DNA of 64,000 nt, taken from positions 265,613 through 329,612 of the forward strand of contig NZ_JAAXCY010000010.1 of the NCBI RefSeq assembly GCF_014230465.1, in the 5' to 3' direction. Each line of letters starts with the position of its first letter. Positions within the stretch are counted from its first letter, which is position 1. The notes under the pieces were generated by a model that was not told where the DNA came from, ran no database searches, and worked only from the letters and a program-made list of their open reading frames with translations. The position numbers and the translations under genes were made by a program. This DNA is from Pseudomonas cremoris. GTDB taxonomy: Bacteria; Pseudomonadota; Gammaproteobacteria; Pseudomonadales; Pseudomonadaceae. This document shows positions 52,649 to 62,415 of the stretch, piece after piece.

Positions 52649-53716
52649 ATGGCCAAGACATACAGCTACGCCGCTCGGGACTCCAAGGATTCGCTCAAGC
52701 CCTTTACCTTCGAGCGTCGAGCGCCGGGGGCGGATGACGTACAGATCGACATCCTGTTCTGCGGGGTCTGCCACTCCGACCTGCACACCGTGCGCAACGA
52801 GTGGCAGAACACCCTGTATCCCTCGGTGCCGGGCCACGAGATCGTCGGCCGCGTCACGGCGGTGGGCGCCAATGTGAAGAAGTTCAAGGTGGGCGATCTG
52901 GCGGGCGTCGGTTGTATGGTCGACAGCTGCCAACAGTGCGAGTCTTGCGCCGAGGGCGAGGAGCAATACTGCGAAAACGGCTTTACCGGCACCTATAACG
53001 GGCCGATGTTCGGGGGCGAGAACACCTTTGGCGGCTACTCGGACAATATCGTGGTCAAGGAAAAGTTCGTGCTGCGCATCTCCCACGGCGATGCCAACCT
53101 GGCGGCTGTGGCGCCATTGCTCTGTGCCGGTATCACCACCTATTCGCCGCTGCATCATTGGAAGGTCGGCCCTGGCAAGAAGGTCGGTGTGGTCGGGCTT
53201 GGCGGCCTGGGCCATATGGCGGTAAAGATCGCCCATGCCATGGGCGCGCATGTCACGTTGTTCACCACCTCACCCAACAAACGCGAAGACGGCCTGCGCC
53301 TGGGCGCCGACCAGGTGGTGGTGTCGAAGAATGCTGATGAAATGGCCAAGGTCACCAACAGCCTGGACTTCATCCTCAACACCGTGGCTGCGCCGCACAA
53401 CCTGGACGCGTTCATCAGCCTGCTCAAGCGCGACGGCACCATGACCCTGGTCGGCGCGCCAGACAGCCCGCACCCTTCGCCTGCGGTGTTCAACCTGATC
53501 TTCAAGCGCCGCAGCCTTGCGGGGTCATTGATCGGCGGGATTCAGGAGACCCAGGACATGCTGGATTTTTGTGCCAAGCACAAGATTGTCTCGGACATCG
53601 AGATGATCGATATCCAGGGCATCAACGACGCGTATGACCGGATGCTCAAGGGGGATGTGAAGTACCGGTTTGTGATTGATATGGAGAGTTTGAAAAAAGA
53701 GCATCACGCCGCGTAA
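52649..53716 (+). CDS. Zinc-dependent alcohol dehydrogenase (YahK/CAD-like)
   Basis: 355 residues. Catalytic zinc site CGVCHSDLHTVRNEW, with GHE in VPGHEIVGRV; structural-zinc cysteines in CQQCESCAEGEEQYC. Cofactor-binding GVVGLGGLGHMAVKIA. It is of the YahK/cinnamyl-alcohol dehydrogenase branch, which reduces aldehydes with NADPH. Divergent from the esterase with no shared motif seen; followed by a REP pair. Confidence 0.93.
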   Translation: MAKTYSYAARDSKDSLKPFTFERRAPGADDVQIDILFCGVCHSDLHTVRNEWQNTLYPSVPGHEIVGRVTAVGANVKKFKVGDLAGVGCMVDSCQQCESCAEGEEQYCENGFTGTYNGPMFGGENTFGGYSDNIVVKEKFVLRISHGDANLAAVAPLLCAGITTYSPLHHWKVGPGKKVGVVGLGGLGHMAVKIAHAMGAHVTLFTTSPNKREDGLRLGADQVVVSKNADEMAKVTNSLDFILNTVAAPHNLDAFISLLKRDGTMTLVGAPDSPHPSPAVFNLIFKRRSLAGSLIGGIQETQDMLDFCAKHKIVSDIEMIDIQGINDAYDRMLKGDVKYRFVIDMESLKKEHHAA

Positions 53717-53732
53717 AAAACACCGTCAATCC

Positions 53733-53825
53733 AATGTGGGAGCGGGCTTGCTCGCGAATGCGGTGTATCAGCCACAGATGTGGCAACTGACCCACCGCAT
53801 TCGCGAGCAGGCCCGCTCCCACATG
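53733..53825. repeat. REP pair, GTGGGAGCGGG type
   Basis: AATGTGGGAGCGGGCTTGCT and its inverted partner with GAGCAGGCCCGC (one C for A substitution), between the converging alcohol dehydrogenase and mntP. Confidence 0.9.
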
Positions 53826-53840
53826 GGTTATGTGTTGACC

Positions 53841-54404
53841 TTAAACGGACAGGTGCTCATACAAAATCGTCGCACCCACCAACATCAACACCACACCCCC
53901 GACCATCTCGGCGCGTTTGCCCACCACTGTCCCCAACACCCGCCCGAGCATCATGCCGATGGTTACCATGGTCATCGTCGCCAAGCCAATCGCCGCAGCC
54001 GCCACCAGAATATTCACATCGACAAACGCCAGCCCCACGCCCACCGCCAGCGCATCAATGCTGGTAGCAAAGGCTGTGACGGCCAGGATCATGAACGAGT
54101 GCTGGGTAGGTTTCTCGGCGTCTTCATCATCGGCCTTGAAGCCGTTGTAGATCATGTGCAAGCCCAGGGCGACCAGCAGGGTAAAGGCGATCCAGTGGTC
54201 CCAGTCTTCCACCCAGCGGGTGGCCGCATGGCCGATGGCCCAACCGATCATCGGCGTAATGGCTTCGATCACACCAAAGATCAGGCCGGCGCGCAGGGCT
54301 TCGGTGAGGCGCGGTTTGTGCAGGCTGGAGCCTTTGCCGATGGCCGCCGCGAAGGCGTCGGTAGACATGGCCAGGGCCAGGAGGATCAGGGAAATGGGAT
54401 TCAC
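53841..54404 (-). CDS. mntP: Manganese efflux pump MntP
   Basis: 187 residues, six membrane segments in two repeats, each with a metal-binding Asp: [16 protein letters not shown] and [17 protein letters not shown]. Exports Mn2+. The start is a GTG at 54404 preceded by GGAAG seven bases upstream. The gene lies behind a yybP-ykoY Mn2+ riboswitch with its own promoter, so expression should rise with Mn2+. Confidence 0.95.
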   Translation of the reverse strand: MNPISLILLALAMSTDAFAAAIGKGSSLHKPRLTEALRAGLIFGVIEAITPMIGWAIGHAATRWVEDWDHWIAFTLLVALGLHMIYNGFKADDEDAEKPTQHSFMILAVTAFATSIDALAVGVGLAFVDVNILVAAAAIGLATMTMVTIGMMLGRVLGTVVGKRAEMVGGVVLMLVGATILYEHLSV

Positions 54405-54416
54405 GGTAAGGCTTCC

Positions 54417-54458
54417 AGTCGGGCTATGGGACGCAACGACACTTCCACGCGCCCGACT
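54417..54458 (-). promoter_or_regulatory. Expression-platform hairpin of the mntP leader
   Basis: AGTCGGGC (54417-54424) pairs with GCCCGACT (54451-54458), with a long loop. The proximal arm ends just before the GGAAG ribosome site, so folding can mask or expose it. Confidence 0.6.
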
Positions 54459-54469
54459 TTAGGCATGGA

Positions 54470-54582
54470 AATGTCGCTGGTCTCACCAACCGAAAAACGG
54501 TGTTCGTACCACGGCAGGTTGCCGAATATGTTGATACGAACGCTTCCAACAGGGTCAGAAGCCGGTTACTCCCCAACGAGGG
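54470..54582 (-). ncRNA. yybP-ykoY manganese riboswitch upstream of mntP
   Basis: On the minus strand: GTTGGGGAGTAACC at the 5' end (complement of 54567-54576), then the conserved core CGTATCAACATATTC, and GGTTGGTGAGACCAGC (around 54471-54490). GGGGAGUA, UCAACAUA and GGUGAGACC are the conserved elements of this Mn2+-sensing aptamer. It sits directly upstream of mntP, its classic target. The expected start is near 54581, just after TATGAT (54593-54588). Confidence 0.9.
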
Positions 54583-54587
54583 TGGCG

Positions 54588-54593
54588 ATCATA
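54588..54593 (-). promoter_or_regulatory. -10 hexamer of the mntP riboswitch transcript
   Basis: TATGAT on the minus strand, about seven bases before the first conserved riboswitch segment. No convincing -35 element was found at 17 bp, so this is provisional. Confidence 0.4.
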
Positions 54594-54625
54594 GGCGGGC
54601 AAACATGAAAATTTTGTTAATCCCG

Positions 54626-56002
54626 TTATCGCAACTCGCGGATGATCCGGCAGAACACGGGGTCATCCAGGTAGGCCACGTTCAGTCGGGTCCAGGGCGA
54701 GGTGTTTTTGGGGTGGGTCGAGAAGATCGAACCTGGCGCCAGCATCACCCCTTGAGTCAGGCAGTGTCGGGTGAGGGCATTGGCGTCTTCGATATGCGGG
54801 AAGCGCGCCCACAGGTACAGGCTCTGCTCCGGTCGGCAGAACACCTCGGCGCCGAGTTCGTCGAGCAGGTCCAGGCCGCGCGCAGTGGCGTGGCGCAAGC
54901 GGTCTTGCAGGCGCGACAGGTGGCGCAGGAACTGGCCTTCGCCGAGGATCACATCGATGGTGCGCTCACTGTATTCGGCGCCGCTGTTGTGCAGGATCAT
55001 CTTGATATCCGCCAACTCTTCGACACGCTGCTTGCTGCCAGCGATAAAGCCAACGCGTAACGCCGCCGACACTGACTTGGAAAAGCTGCCTACGTAAAGC
55101 GTGCGGTTGAGTTGGTCGAGGGCCGACAGCTTGATCGCCGAACTGGGTTTGAAGTCGGCCATTGCGTCGTTCTCTACCAACAGCAGGTCATACGTCTCGG
55201 CGATGCGCAGCAGTTGGTGCGCCTTGGCCGGGGACAGGTCGGAGCCGGTGGGGTTGTGGCCGATGGACTGCAAAAAGAACAGGCGCGGTCGATGGGCCCT
55301 GATCAGTTGCTCTAGTGCATGCAGGTCCGGCCCATCGGGCTCGCGGGGCACGCCGAACATGTGTGCGCCCTGCAATTGCAGCTTGCCGAACAGCGGGTAG
55401 TAACCGGGGTCTTCCACCAGCACGGGGTCGCCGGGGTTGAGGTAGCGGCGGATGATCAGGTCCATCGCGTGGTTGGCACCCAGGGTGGTCACCAGTTGCC
55501 GGGGCGAAACGGGCAGCGCGTAGTCCGCGAGTTTTTGCACCAGCCGCGCGCGCAACCCGGCGTTGCCCAGGCGCGTGCCATAGCGAAACAGCGTGGTGAC
55601 CCCGGCGCGCACCACCTGGCGGTGGAACTTGTCCAGGCGCATGTCCATCAACCATTCCACCGGCGGGAAGCCTTCGCCGAGGTGGGAATGGCCCGGGTCG
55701 CGCACAAATTGCTGGCGCATCATCCAGATGGTGTCCAGGGCGCGGTTGTACGGCAGGCTGTCTTCCTCTTCGCTGGTGTGGGCCACGCGTTTGATCACAA
55801 AAAAGCCTTGGCCATGGCGCGCTTCCACCAGCCCATCGGCGGCCAGGTGCTCGTAGGCGGTGATCACCGTGTTCTTCGAATGCCCATGCAAGCGCATGTA
55901 TTCGCGCAGCGACGGCAGTTTCTCGCCCGCCTTGAGCGCGCCATCGGTAATCTGCTGGGCGATGGCGCTGGCCACCTGTTGCGCGAGGGTAGGGCGCGAC
56001 AT
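54626..56002 (-). CDS. MocR-family regulator (GntR head, aminotransferase body)
   Basis: 458 residues. GntR winged helix at about 1-70 (LAQQVASAIAQQITDGALKAGEKLPSLREYMRLHGHSKNTVITAYEHLAADGLVEARHG), then a fold-type I aminotransferase domain with VEDPGYYP, NPTGSDLSP, VENDAMADF and the PLP Lys in VGSFSKSVSAALRVGF. Such proteins sense PLP adducts. Divergent from the HMG-CoA operon with a GGTACAGT palindrome between, so it probably controls it. Convergent with no gene; mntP lies downstream on the same strand. Confidence 0.93.
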   Translation of the reverse strand: MSRPTLAQQVASAIAQQITDGALKAGEKLPSLREYMRLHGHSKNTVITAYEHLAADGLVEARHGQGFFVIKRVAHTSEEEDSLPYNRALDTIWMMRQQFVRDPGHSHLGEGFPPVEWLMDMRLDKFHRQVVRAGVTTLFRYGTRLGNAGLRARLVQKLADYALPVSPRQLVTTLGANHAMDLIIRRYLNPGDPVLVEDPGYYPLFGKLQLQGAHMFGVPREPDGPDLHALEQLIRAHRPRLFFLQSIGHNPTGSDLSPAKAHQLLRIAETYDLLLVENDAMADFKPSSAIKLSALDQLNRTLYVGSFSKSVSAALRVGFIAGSKQRVEELADIKMILHNSGAEYSERTIDVILGEGQFLRHLSRLQDRLRHATARGLDLLDELGAEVFCRPEQSLYLWARFPHIEDANALTRHCLTQGVMLAPGSIFSTHPKNTSPWTRLNVAYLDDPVFCRIIRELR

Positions 56003-56031
56003 GCTGCAATTCCTCGTAGGTTCTTGTTATG

Positions 56032-56066
56032 GGTACAGTCGGCGAACTGTCCGGCAAAACTGTACC
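56032..56066. promoter_or_regulatory. MocR-type operator between regulator and HMG-CoA operon
   Basis: GGTACAGT (56032-56039) is inverted as ACTGTACC (56059-56066), and a third partial copy, AACTGTCC (56045-56052), stands between them in the orientation of the right arm. MocR regulators usually bind such mixed direct and inverted repeats. It is 30 bp from the regulator ATG and 70 bp from the HMG-CoA reductase ATG. Confidence 0.65.
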
Positions 56067-56136
56067 TTCTTTCAAGGCTACAGATGGGGCAATTTGGCGG
56101 CATCCAATAACAAATGACTCCTCGAGGAGCCCCTGA

Positions 56137-57423
<1,287 letters not shown>

Positions 57424-57425
57424 GG

Positions 57426-58322
57426 ATGGACGCCGTCAGGCTGGTGGAAGTGGGCGCGCGGGACGGTTTGCAGAACGAAGTCCGTTGCCTGCCCGTGGAC
57501 ACCCGAGTGGCCCTGGTGGAGCGCCTCGCCGATTGTGGCTTGCGCACCATTGAGGCCGGGGCATTCGTGTCGCCGCGCTGGGTGCCGCAGATGGCCGGTT
57601 CCGATGAAGTGCTGCGCCAAGTGAGCCCGCGTGCGGGCGTGACCTACACCGTCCTGGTGCCCAACCTGCAAGGCCTGGACATGGCCCTGGCCGCCGGGTG
57701 TCGGGAGGTCGCGGTGTTTGCGGCGGCGTCCGAGGCGTTCTCGCAAAAGAACATCAATTGCTCGATTGCCCAGAGCCTGGAACGCTTCGAGCCGGTGTTG
57801 GCCAAGGCCCGGAAAGCGGGTGTCGCGGTGCGTGGCTACGTATCCTGCGTGCTCGGCTGCCCGTTTACCGGCGCGGTTCCCGTCGCCCAGGTGGTGACGG
57901 TCACCCAGGCGCTGTATGCCATGGGCTGCTACGAAATCAGTTTGGGCGACACCATTGGCACTGGCACGCCGAATGCGACGCGCCGATTGATCGAGGCCTG
58001 TGCCGGCGAGGTTCCCATGAGTGCCTTGGCTGGGCATTTCCATGACACCTACGGCATGGCGGTGGCCAATGTGCAGGCCGCGTGGCAAGCCGGGGTACGG
58101 GTGTTCGACAGTTCGGTGTCGGGCTTGGGCGGCTGCCCGTATTCACCGGGCGCTACCGGTAACGTGGCCACCGAGGAACTGGTGTACCTGTTTGAAGGGC
58201 AGGGCATTGCCACCGGGGTCGACCTTGCAAAATTGATCGAGGTAGGCGTCTTTATTGATAGCCAGCTGCAGCGCAGCGGTGAATCGCGGGTCGCCAAGGC
58301 ATTGCGCGCACGCATCCAATAA
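57426..58322 (+). CDS. mvaB: Hydroxymethylglutaryl-CoA lyase
   Basis: 298 residues, TIM barrel. Cleaves HMG-CoA to acetyl-CoA and acetoacetate. Motifs: VEVGARDGLQNE (metal and catalytic Arg), GHFHDTYGMA, and the active-site loop Cys in SGLGGCPYSPGATGNVATE. ATG 57426 is used; GTG 57420, overlapping the mvaA stop, is an alternative. Follows mvaA directly, as in the mevalonate operon of P. mevalonii. Confidence 0.94.
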   Translation: MDAVRLVEVGARDGLQNEVRCLPVDTRVALVERLADCGLRTIEAGAFVSPRWVPQMAGSDEVLRQVSPRAGVTYTVLVPNLQGLDMALAAGCREVAVFAAASEAFSQKNINCSIAQSLERFEPVLAKARKAGVAVRGYVSCVLGCPFTGAVPVAQVVTVTQALYAMGCYEISLGDTIGTGTPNATRRLIEACAGEVPMSALAGHFHDTYGMAVANVQAAWQAGVRVFDSSVSGLGGCPYSPGATGNVATEELVYLFEGQGIATGVDLAKLIEVGVFIDSQLQRSGESRVAKALRARIQ

Positions 58323-58339
58323 CAAAAAGTGGAGCACCC

Positions 58340-59566
58340 ATGAACCCTCTCGCAACCACCCTGGCCGGTTTCGGCCCGCTCAAGGGCGTGACCATCCTTG
58401 ACTTGACCCGCGTGGTCGCAGGCCCCTATTGCGCCATGCTGCTGGCAGACATGGGCGCCAACGTGATCAAGATCGAACACCCCACCGACCCGGACCTGAC
58501 CCGCGAATTCCCACCCATGAGCCGCAGCAGCGACACGCCGGTCAGCGGCTTCTTCGCCCAGTTCAACCGTAACAAACAGGCGGTGTGCCTGGACCTCAAG
58601 CACCCGGACGGCAAGGCCACGTTCCTGCAGATGGTGGGCAAGGCCGACATCGTGATCGAGAACTTCCGCCCCGGCACCATGGACAAGCTCGGCCTGGGCT
58701 ACAAGGTGCTCAAGGCCGTCAACCCGGCACTGGTGTTCACCGCCATCAGCGGCTTTGGCCAGCACGGGCCCAACTCTTCACGACCGGCATTCGACAGCAG
58801 CGCCCAGGCATCCGGCGGGCTGTGGTCGATGAATGGCACCGTGGAGGAGCCGATGCGCGTCGGCACGGTTTTGGGTGACCTGTCGGCGGCCCTGTATGCG
58901 GCCATCGGCACCCTTGGTGCGCTGCGTGAGGCCGAGCGCAGCGGTCACGGGCAACTGGTGGACGTGTCCCAGCAGGATTCGATCATTTCCCTGACCGAAA
59001 ATGCCCTGGTCACCTACACCGAAACCGGCGAGGTGGTCGGCCCTACCGGCAATGGTCATCCCTTTGTCAAACCCTACGGGCGCTATGCGTGCAAGGACGG
59101 CTTCGTGTTTTTCGGCGCCTACACCGACAAGTTCTGGCGCGAGGCCTGCCAGGCATTCGGCACGCCTGAATGGGCCAGCGACCCGGAATTGGACACCATG
59201 GCCAAGCGCTTCGAGCAGGCCACTTACCTGCGTCGGGTCAAACCCATCGTCGAGGGCTGGTGCGCGGCGTACACCAAGGCCGAACTGGAAGCCCTGACCG
59301 GCGACCGCTTCCCGTTGTCGCCGATCAAAAGCATGGACGAAGTGGTTGCAGACCCCCACGTGCGTGAGCGCGACATGGTGGTGAGTGTGGAATGCCAAGG
59401 CGCGCATTTCGAGGTGTTCGGCAACCCGGTCAAACTCTCCGGCGGCACCTTGGAGAAGGGCGCCAGTGCCCCCGCTGTCGGCCAGCATAACCAGCAGGTC
59501 TACCGCCAATGGCTGGGCCTGGAACAACACCAATACGATGAACTGGTCGCCCGAGGTGTGATTTGA
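58340..59566 (+). CDS. Family III CoA transferase (CaiB/BaiF)
   Basis: 408 residues. Begins LKGVTILDLTRVVAGPYCAMLLADMGANVIKIE, the CaiB/BaiF N-terminal signature. The catalytic Asp is D152 in FDSSAQASGG. Transfers CoA between carboxylic acids, often from succinyl-CoA. With HMG-CoA lyase next door it could activate HMG (meglutol) or 3-methylglutaconate. It starts 17 bases after mvaB behind GGAG. Its stop overlaps the TTG start of the next gene. Confidence 0.92.
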   Translation: MNPLATTLAGFGPLKGVTILDLTRVVAGPYCAMLLADMGANVIKIEHPTDPDLTREFPPMSRSSDTPVSGFFAQFNRNKQAVCLDLKHPDGKATFLQMVGKADIVIENFRPGTMDKLGLGYKVLKAVNPALVFTAISGFGQHGPNSSRPAFDSSAQASGGLWSMNGTVEEPMRVGTVLGDLSAALYAAIGTLGALREAERSGHGQLVDVSQQDSIISLTENALVTYTETGEVVGPTGNGHPFVKPYGRYACKDGFVFFGAYTDKFWREACQAFGTPEWASDPELDTMAKRFEQATYLRRVKPIVEGWCAAYTKAELEALTGDRFPLSPIKSMDEVVADPHVRERDMVVSVECQGAHFEVFGNPVKLSGGTLEKGASAPAVGQHNQQVYRQWLGLEQHQYDELVARGVI

Positions 59567-60018
59567 GCCTGCTCACCGAACAGATCATGAGTTGCATCGG
59601 CCTGGCCTTGCCGCCGGTGCGCTTTGAGGTCAGCCGCAATGACATTCGCAAGTACGCCGTGGCCACCGGCCAACGCCAGGCGCGGTTTCTTGCCGGTGAC
59701 GAAGCGCCGCTGATGTTCCTGTTCAGCGTGCTGATGCCGGTGCTGCCCCTGGACCAACTGCGTGAAGACGGCCATTGCCCCGACAACCCGTTGCTGCCGC
59801 AGCTGCCGCTCAAACGTATCCTGGCCGGTGGCAGCCGCTACCAGGTGCACGGGCGCATCTATCCCGGCGACGTGCTGGTGTGTCGCCAGAGCCTGGTCGA
59901 CATTCACGAGAAACAGGGCAGCGACGGCCCGTTGATTTTCCTGGTGTTCGAGAACCGGTTTGAAAACGAAGCCGGCGAGCCGCTGGTGATCGAACACCTG
60001 ACCCGGATAGCGAGGTAA
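59563..60018 (+). CDS. Hot-dog dehydratase subunit, MaoC N-terminal type
   Basis: 151 residues of the FAS1-type/MaoC_dehydrat_N family (hot-dog without the catalytic half). NDIRKYAVATGQRQARFLAGDEAP, then LAGGSRYQVHGRIYPGDVLVCRQSLVDIHEKQG. TTG start at 59563 overlaps the CoA transferase stop (TTGA) with GAGGT upstream; ATG 59587 is an alternative. It pairs with the next gene to give one double-hot-dog hydratase, which in other bacteria is a single chain of about 280 residues. Confidence 0.82.
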   Translation: MSLLTEQIMSCIGLALPPVRFEVSRNDIRKYAVATGQRQARFLAGDEAPLMFLFSVLMPVLPLDQLREDGHCPDNPLLPQLPLKRILAGGSRYQVHGRIYPGDVLVCRQSLVDIHEKQGSDGPLIFLVFENRFENEAGEPLVIEHLTRIAR

Positions 60019-60020
60019 GC

Positions 60021-60416
60021 ATGGCCATTCCTGAAGTCGGCCAGGCGCTGCCTGAGCGCCAATACACCCCGGATAGCGTGCAATTGTTCCTGTACAACGC
60101 GGCGATCTGGAATGCCCACCGCATCCATTACGACCTGCCTTACGCCCAGGACGGCGAAGGTCACCCGGCGCTGCTGGTGGACGGTCCGTTGCAGGGCGAC
60201 TGGCTGACCCAATTGCTCTACGACTGGATGGGCGCCAACGATGAATTGCTGGCGTTCGAGTACAGCAACCGTCGCGCCGCCTATCTCGGCGATGTGCTCA
60301 CCGCTTGCGCCGAAGTCGAGGCGGTTGAGCAGGCAGACGTCACGTTCGCCTTGCGCATTGTCAACAGGCACGGCCAAGCGACTACCGTCGGACGGGCCAC
60401 TGTCCGCCGTGGCTAA
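60021..60416 (+). CDS. Hot-dog hydratase catalytic subunit, MaoC-like
   Basis: 131 residues. Contains IWNAHRIHYDLPYA, the (N)HRIHYD segment that carries the catalytic His and Asp in MaoC-type hydratases. ATG 60021 is preceded by GAGG. It starts 2 bases after the other hot-dog subunit in a different frame with its own ribosome site, so this is a real split gene, not one frameshift. Probable reaction: hydration of an enoyl-CoA such as 3-methylglutaconyl-CoA to HMG-CoA (inference). Confidence 0.85.
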   Translation: MAIPEVGQALPERQYTPDSVQLFLYNAAIWNAHRIHYDLPYAQDGEGHPALLVDGPLQGDWLTQLLYDWMGANDELLAFEYSNRRAAYLGDVLTACAEVEAVEQADVTFALRIVNRHGQATTVGRATVRRG

Positions 60417-60466
60417 TGCTTCACCCCCCTATAAAAACAACAAGCCCGAAAGGGCCGGAGGGCACC

Positions 60467-60952
60467 ATGCAACAACCTCTTTTACCGCCGGACAAGCAAC
60501 ACCTGTATGAGGTGTGGGGCGACACCATCGATGGCCGCCACCTGGCAATGTCCATCGGCATTGGCGCCGTGGTCAGCCTGGGCGCCTACTTTGCTGCGCA
60601 GCACCTGTTGCACTACCTGGTGGAGTCGGCGCAGATGGCCCGTGCCTATGCCATGTTGATCGGCATCCTCGGCTGCCTGGCGGGCGGGGCGATCAGCGCC
60701 AAACTGTTCCCGCCCAAACGTGACGTGCAAGAGAACCTCGCCGACCAGGGTTTTCGCGAACAAGTGGTGGCCGACCTGCTCAAGGAGTACGGCAGCCTCG
60801 GGCGTTTGGAAGACTTGTCTGCTGAGGTGATTGCCGAACTGCGCGAGCTGGAACTGTACGAGCTGTTTCGCGAGGCCCAGGCACGTGAAGAAAGCCTGCG
60901 TGAAACGCCGGCCACCGCACTCACCGCCAGCCTCAGTGGAGGGCGCGGGTGA
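60467..60952 (+). CDS. Unrecognised small membrane protein, partner of TctA-like permease
   Basis: 161 residues. Two hydrophobic segments at about 26-48 and 58-78 (MSIGIGAVVSLGAYFAAQHLL and ARAYAMLIGILGCLAGGAISAKLF), then a charged cytoplasmic tail rich in Glu and Arg (LEDLSAEVIAELRELELYELFREAQAREE), probably helical. I do not recognise the family; TctB proteins usually have four helices, so it is not a standard TctB. GGAGGG 5 bases before the ATG; the stop overlaps the next start (TGATG). Likely an auxiliary or regulatory subunit of the permease. Confidence 0.75.
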   Translation: MQQPLLPPDKQHLYEVWGDTIDGRHLAMSIGIGAVVSLGAYFAAQHLLHYLVESAQMARAYAMLIGILGCLAGGAISAKLFPPKRDVQENLADQGFREQVVADLLKEYGSLGRLEDLSAEVIAELRELELYELFREAQAREESLRETPATALTASLSGGRG

Positions 60953-62337
60953 TGGAAGTCTTACTGCACGAAATCATGATGGCCTTCGCCCTCGGGCTGC
61001 TGGGCGCGGTGGTGTTCGCCGCCATCGGCCTGGTGTCCGGTACGGATGAAACCACCACGCTCGCACCGCTGACCATGCTGGTGGTGCTGTTGGGTGCGCC
61101 GCCGGCCGGGGTGCTCACATTCTTCCTCGCCGGCGCCGTGGCCAAGCACATGACCCATGCCGTGCCCACCGCGTTGTTGGGGATTCCAGGCGATACATCG
61201 GCCACGGCGCTGCTGGCGGATGCCAACTACCTGCGCAAGCTCGGCGTGCCGCATATCGCGCTGCGCAAGATGATCTCCGGTGGCGCGGTGGCGGCGCTGA
61301 TCGCGGTGCCGTTGTCGGTGTTGTTCGCGGTGTTGCTGGCGCCGTTCGGCGCGGTGATCAAGCAATTCGCACCGTGGGTGTTCCTGTGTGCCGCGTTTAC
61401 CATCGCCTACTTCTCCGCTGGCCGTTGGGCGGCGGTGCTGGCCCTGGTGCCGTTTGTGGTGGTAATCGTGGCGTTGCAGGCGTTGACCGGGCAGTACGGG
61501 GTCAAGTTGTCGGTGAGCTACTTCCTCGGCATCGCCGTGGCACCGCTGATTGCCTCGCTGTTTTCCCTGCTGGCCCCCGGCGAGCGCCAGCGTATGCGTC
61601 GCGACCAATACCGGGTGTTTTCCCTGGCCCCGGACGTGAAGGGCTGGAGTGGCTATTTCCCCAACCCGTTCAAGGTCATCAACCCACGCCAGGTGCGCGT
61701 CACGGCCATGGCCGCCAGCGTCTCCAGCGCAACATTTGTGTTCAGCCCGGTGGCCATGACCGTGATCATGGGCGAAGTGATCGGCTCGCGCATCAAGCAT
61801 GCCTACGACCGCCTGACCACGGTGATTACTGCGCGTAACGGCGTGACCGAGTCCACCTATATCGCTGAAACCCTGATCCCACTGATGGCCTTTGGTTTGC
61901 CATTGAGCCCTGTGGCAGCTGGCCCGGCTGCGCCGCTGTTCAACGCACCGCCACGCTTCTTCGTCGACAACGCCACCGGCGAGATCAACAACCTGCACAA
62001 CCTGCTCAATACCTGGGAGTTCCTCGGCTACGGCATGCTCGCGGTGATCGTGGCGATCCTGGTGGCGTACCCGTTCACCATGAACTTCGCCCACGGCGCG
62101 GCGGCCTTTGTGGTGCGCAAGATCAGCCATGAAGCGGTGATCGCGACCTTTATCGGCCTGGTGCTGGTGATCGGCATCTGGGAAGGCGGGCTGCTGGGGT
62201 TGATGGTGATTGTCACCATAGGCCTGCTCGGCGGATTCCTCGCACGCTTCCTGGGCTTCAACATCGGCGTGCAGTTCATGGGCTATTACACCGCCGTGCT
62301 TACGGTACCCGCGATCATCGCGTTGACCGGCAACTAA
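60952..62337 (+). CDS. TctA-family tripartite transporter large permease
   Basis: 461 residues, about 11-12 membrane segments. Contains the TctA hallmark region VPTALLGIPGDTSATALLADANYLRKLG and the second repeat GVTESTYIAETLIPLMAFGLPLSPVAAGPAAPLFNAPP. Imports carboxylates with a cation gradient in known members. No TctC binding protein is encoded in the window, which is unusual. It lies between the small membrane protein and an OprD porin in the HMG-CoA operon, so mevalonate, HMG or a related acid is the likely cargo. Confidence 0.85.
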   Translation: MEVLLHEIMMAFALGLLGAVVFAAIGLVSGTDETTTLAPLTMLVVLLGAPPAGVLTFFLAGAVAKHMTHAVPTALLGIPGDTSATALLADANYLRKLGVPHIALRKMISGGAVAALIAVPLSVLFAVLLAPFGAVIKQFAPWVFLCAAFTIAYFSAGRWAAVLALVPFVVVIVALQALTGQYGVKLSVSYFLGIAVAPLIASLFSLLAPGERQRMRRDQYRVFSLAPDVKGWSGYFPNPFKVINPRQVRVTAMAASVSSATFVFSPVAMTVIMGEVIGSRIKHAYDRLTTVITARNGVTESTYIAETLIPLMAFGLPLSPVAAGPAAPLFNAPPRFFVDNATGEINNLHNLLNTWEFLGYGMLAVIVAILVAYPFTMNFAHGAAAFVVRKISHEAVIATFIGLVLVIGIWEGGLLGLMVIVTIGLLGGFLARFLGFNIGVQFMGYYTAVLTVPAIIALTGN

Positions 62338-62380
62338 CTCCCTCCATCCCACCAGCCAGCAGATACCTGTTATCTGCGAC

Positions 62381-62398
62381 GGGAGGCGTTCGCCTCCC
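62381..62398. other. Hairpin upstream of second OprD porin
   Basis: GGGAGGCG-TT-CGCCTCCC, perfect 8-bp stem, 18 bases before the porin ATG and just ahead of its AAAAAGGAA ribosome region. A run of As, not Ts, follows on the plus strand, so it is not a normal terminator of the upstream gene. Confidence 0.55.
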
Positions 62399-62415
62399 AA
62401 AAAGGAATAATAAAA

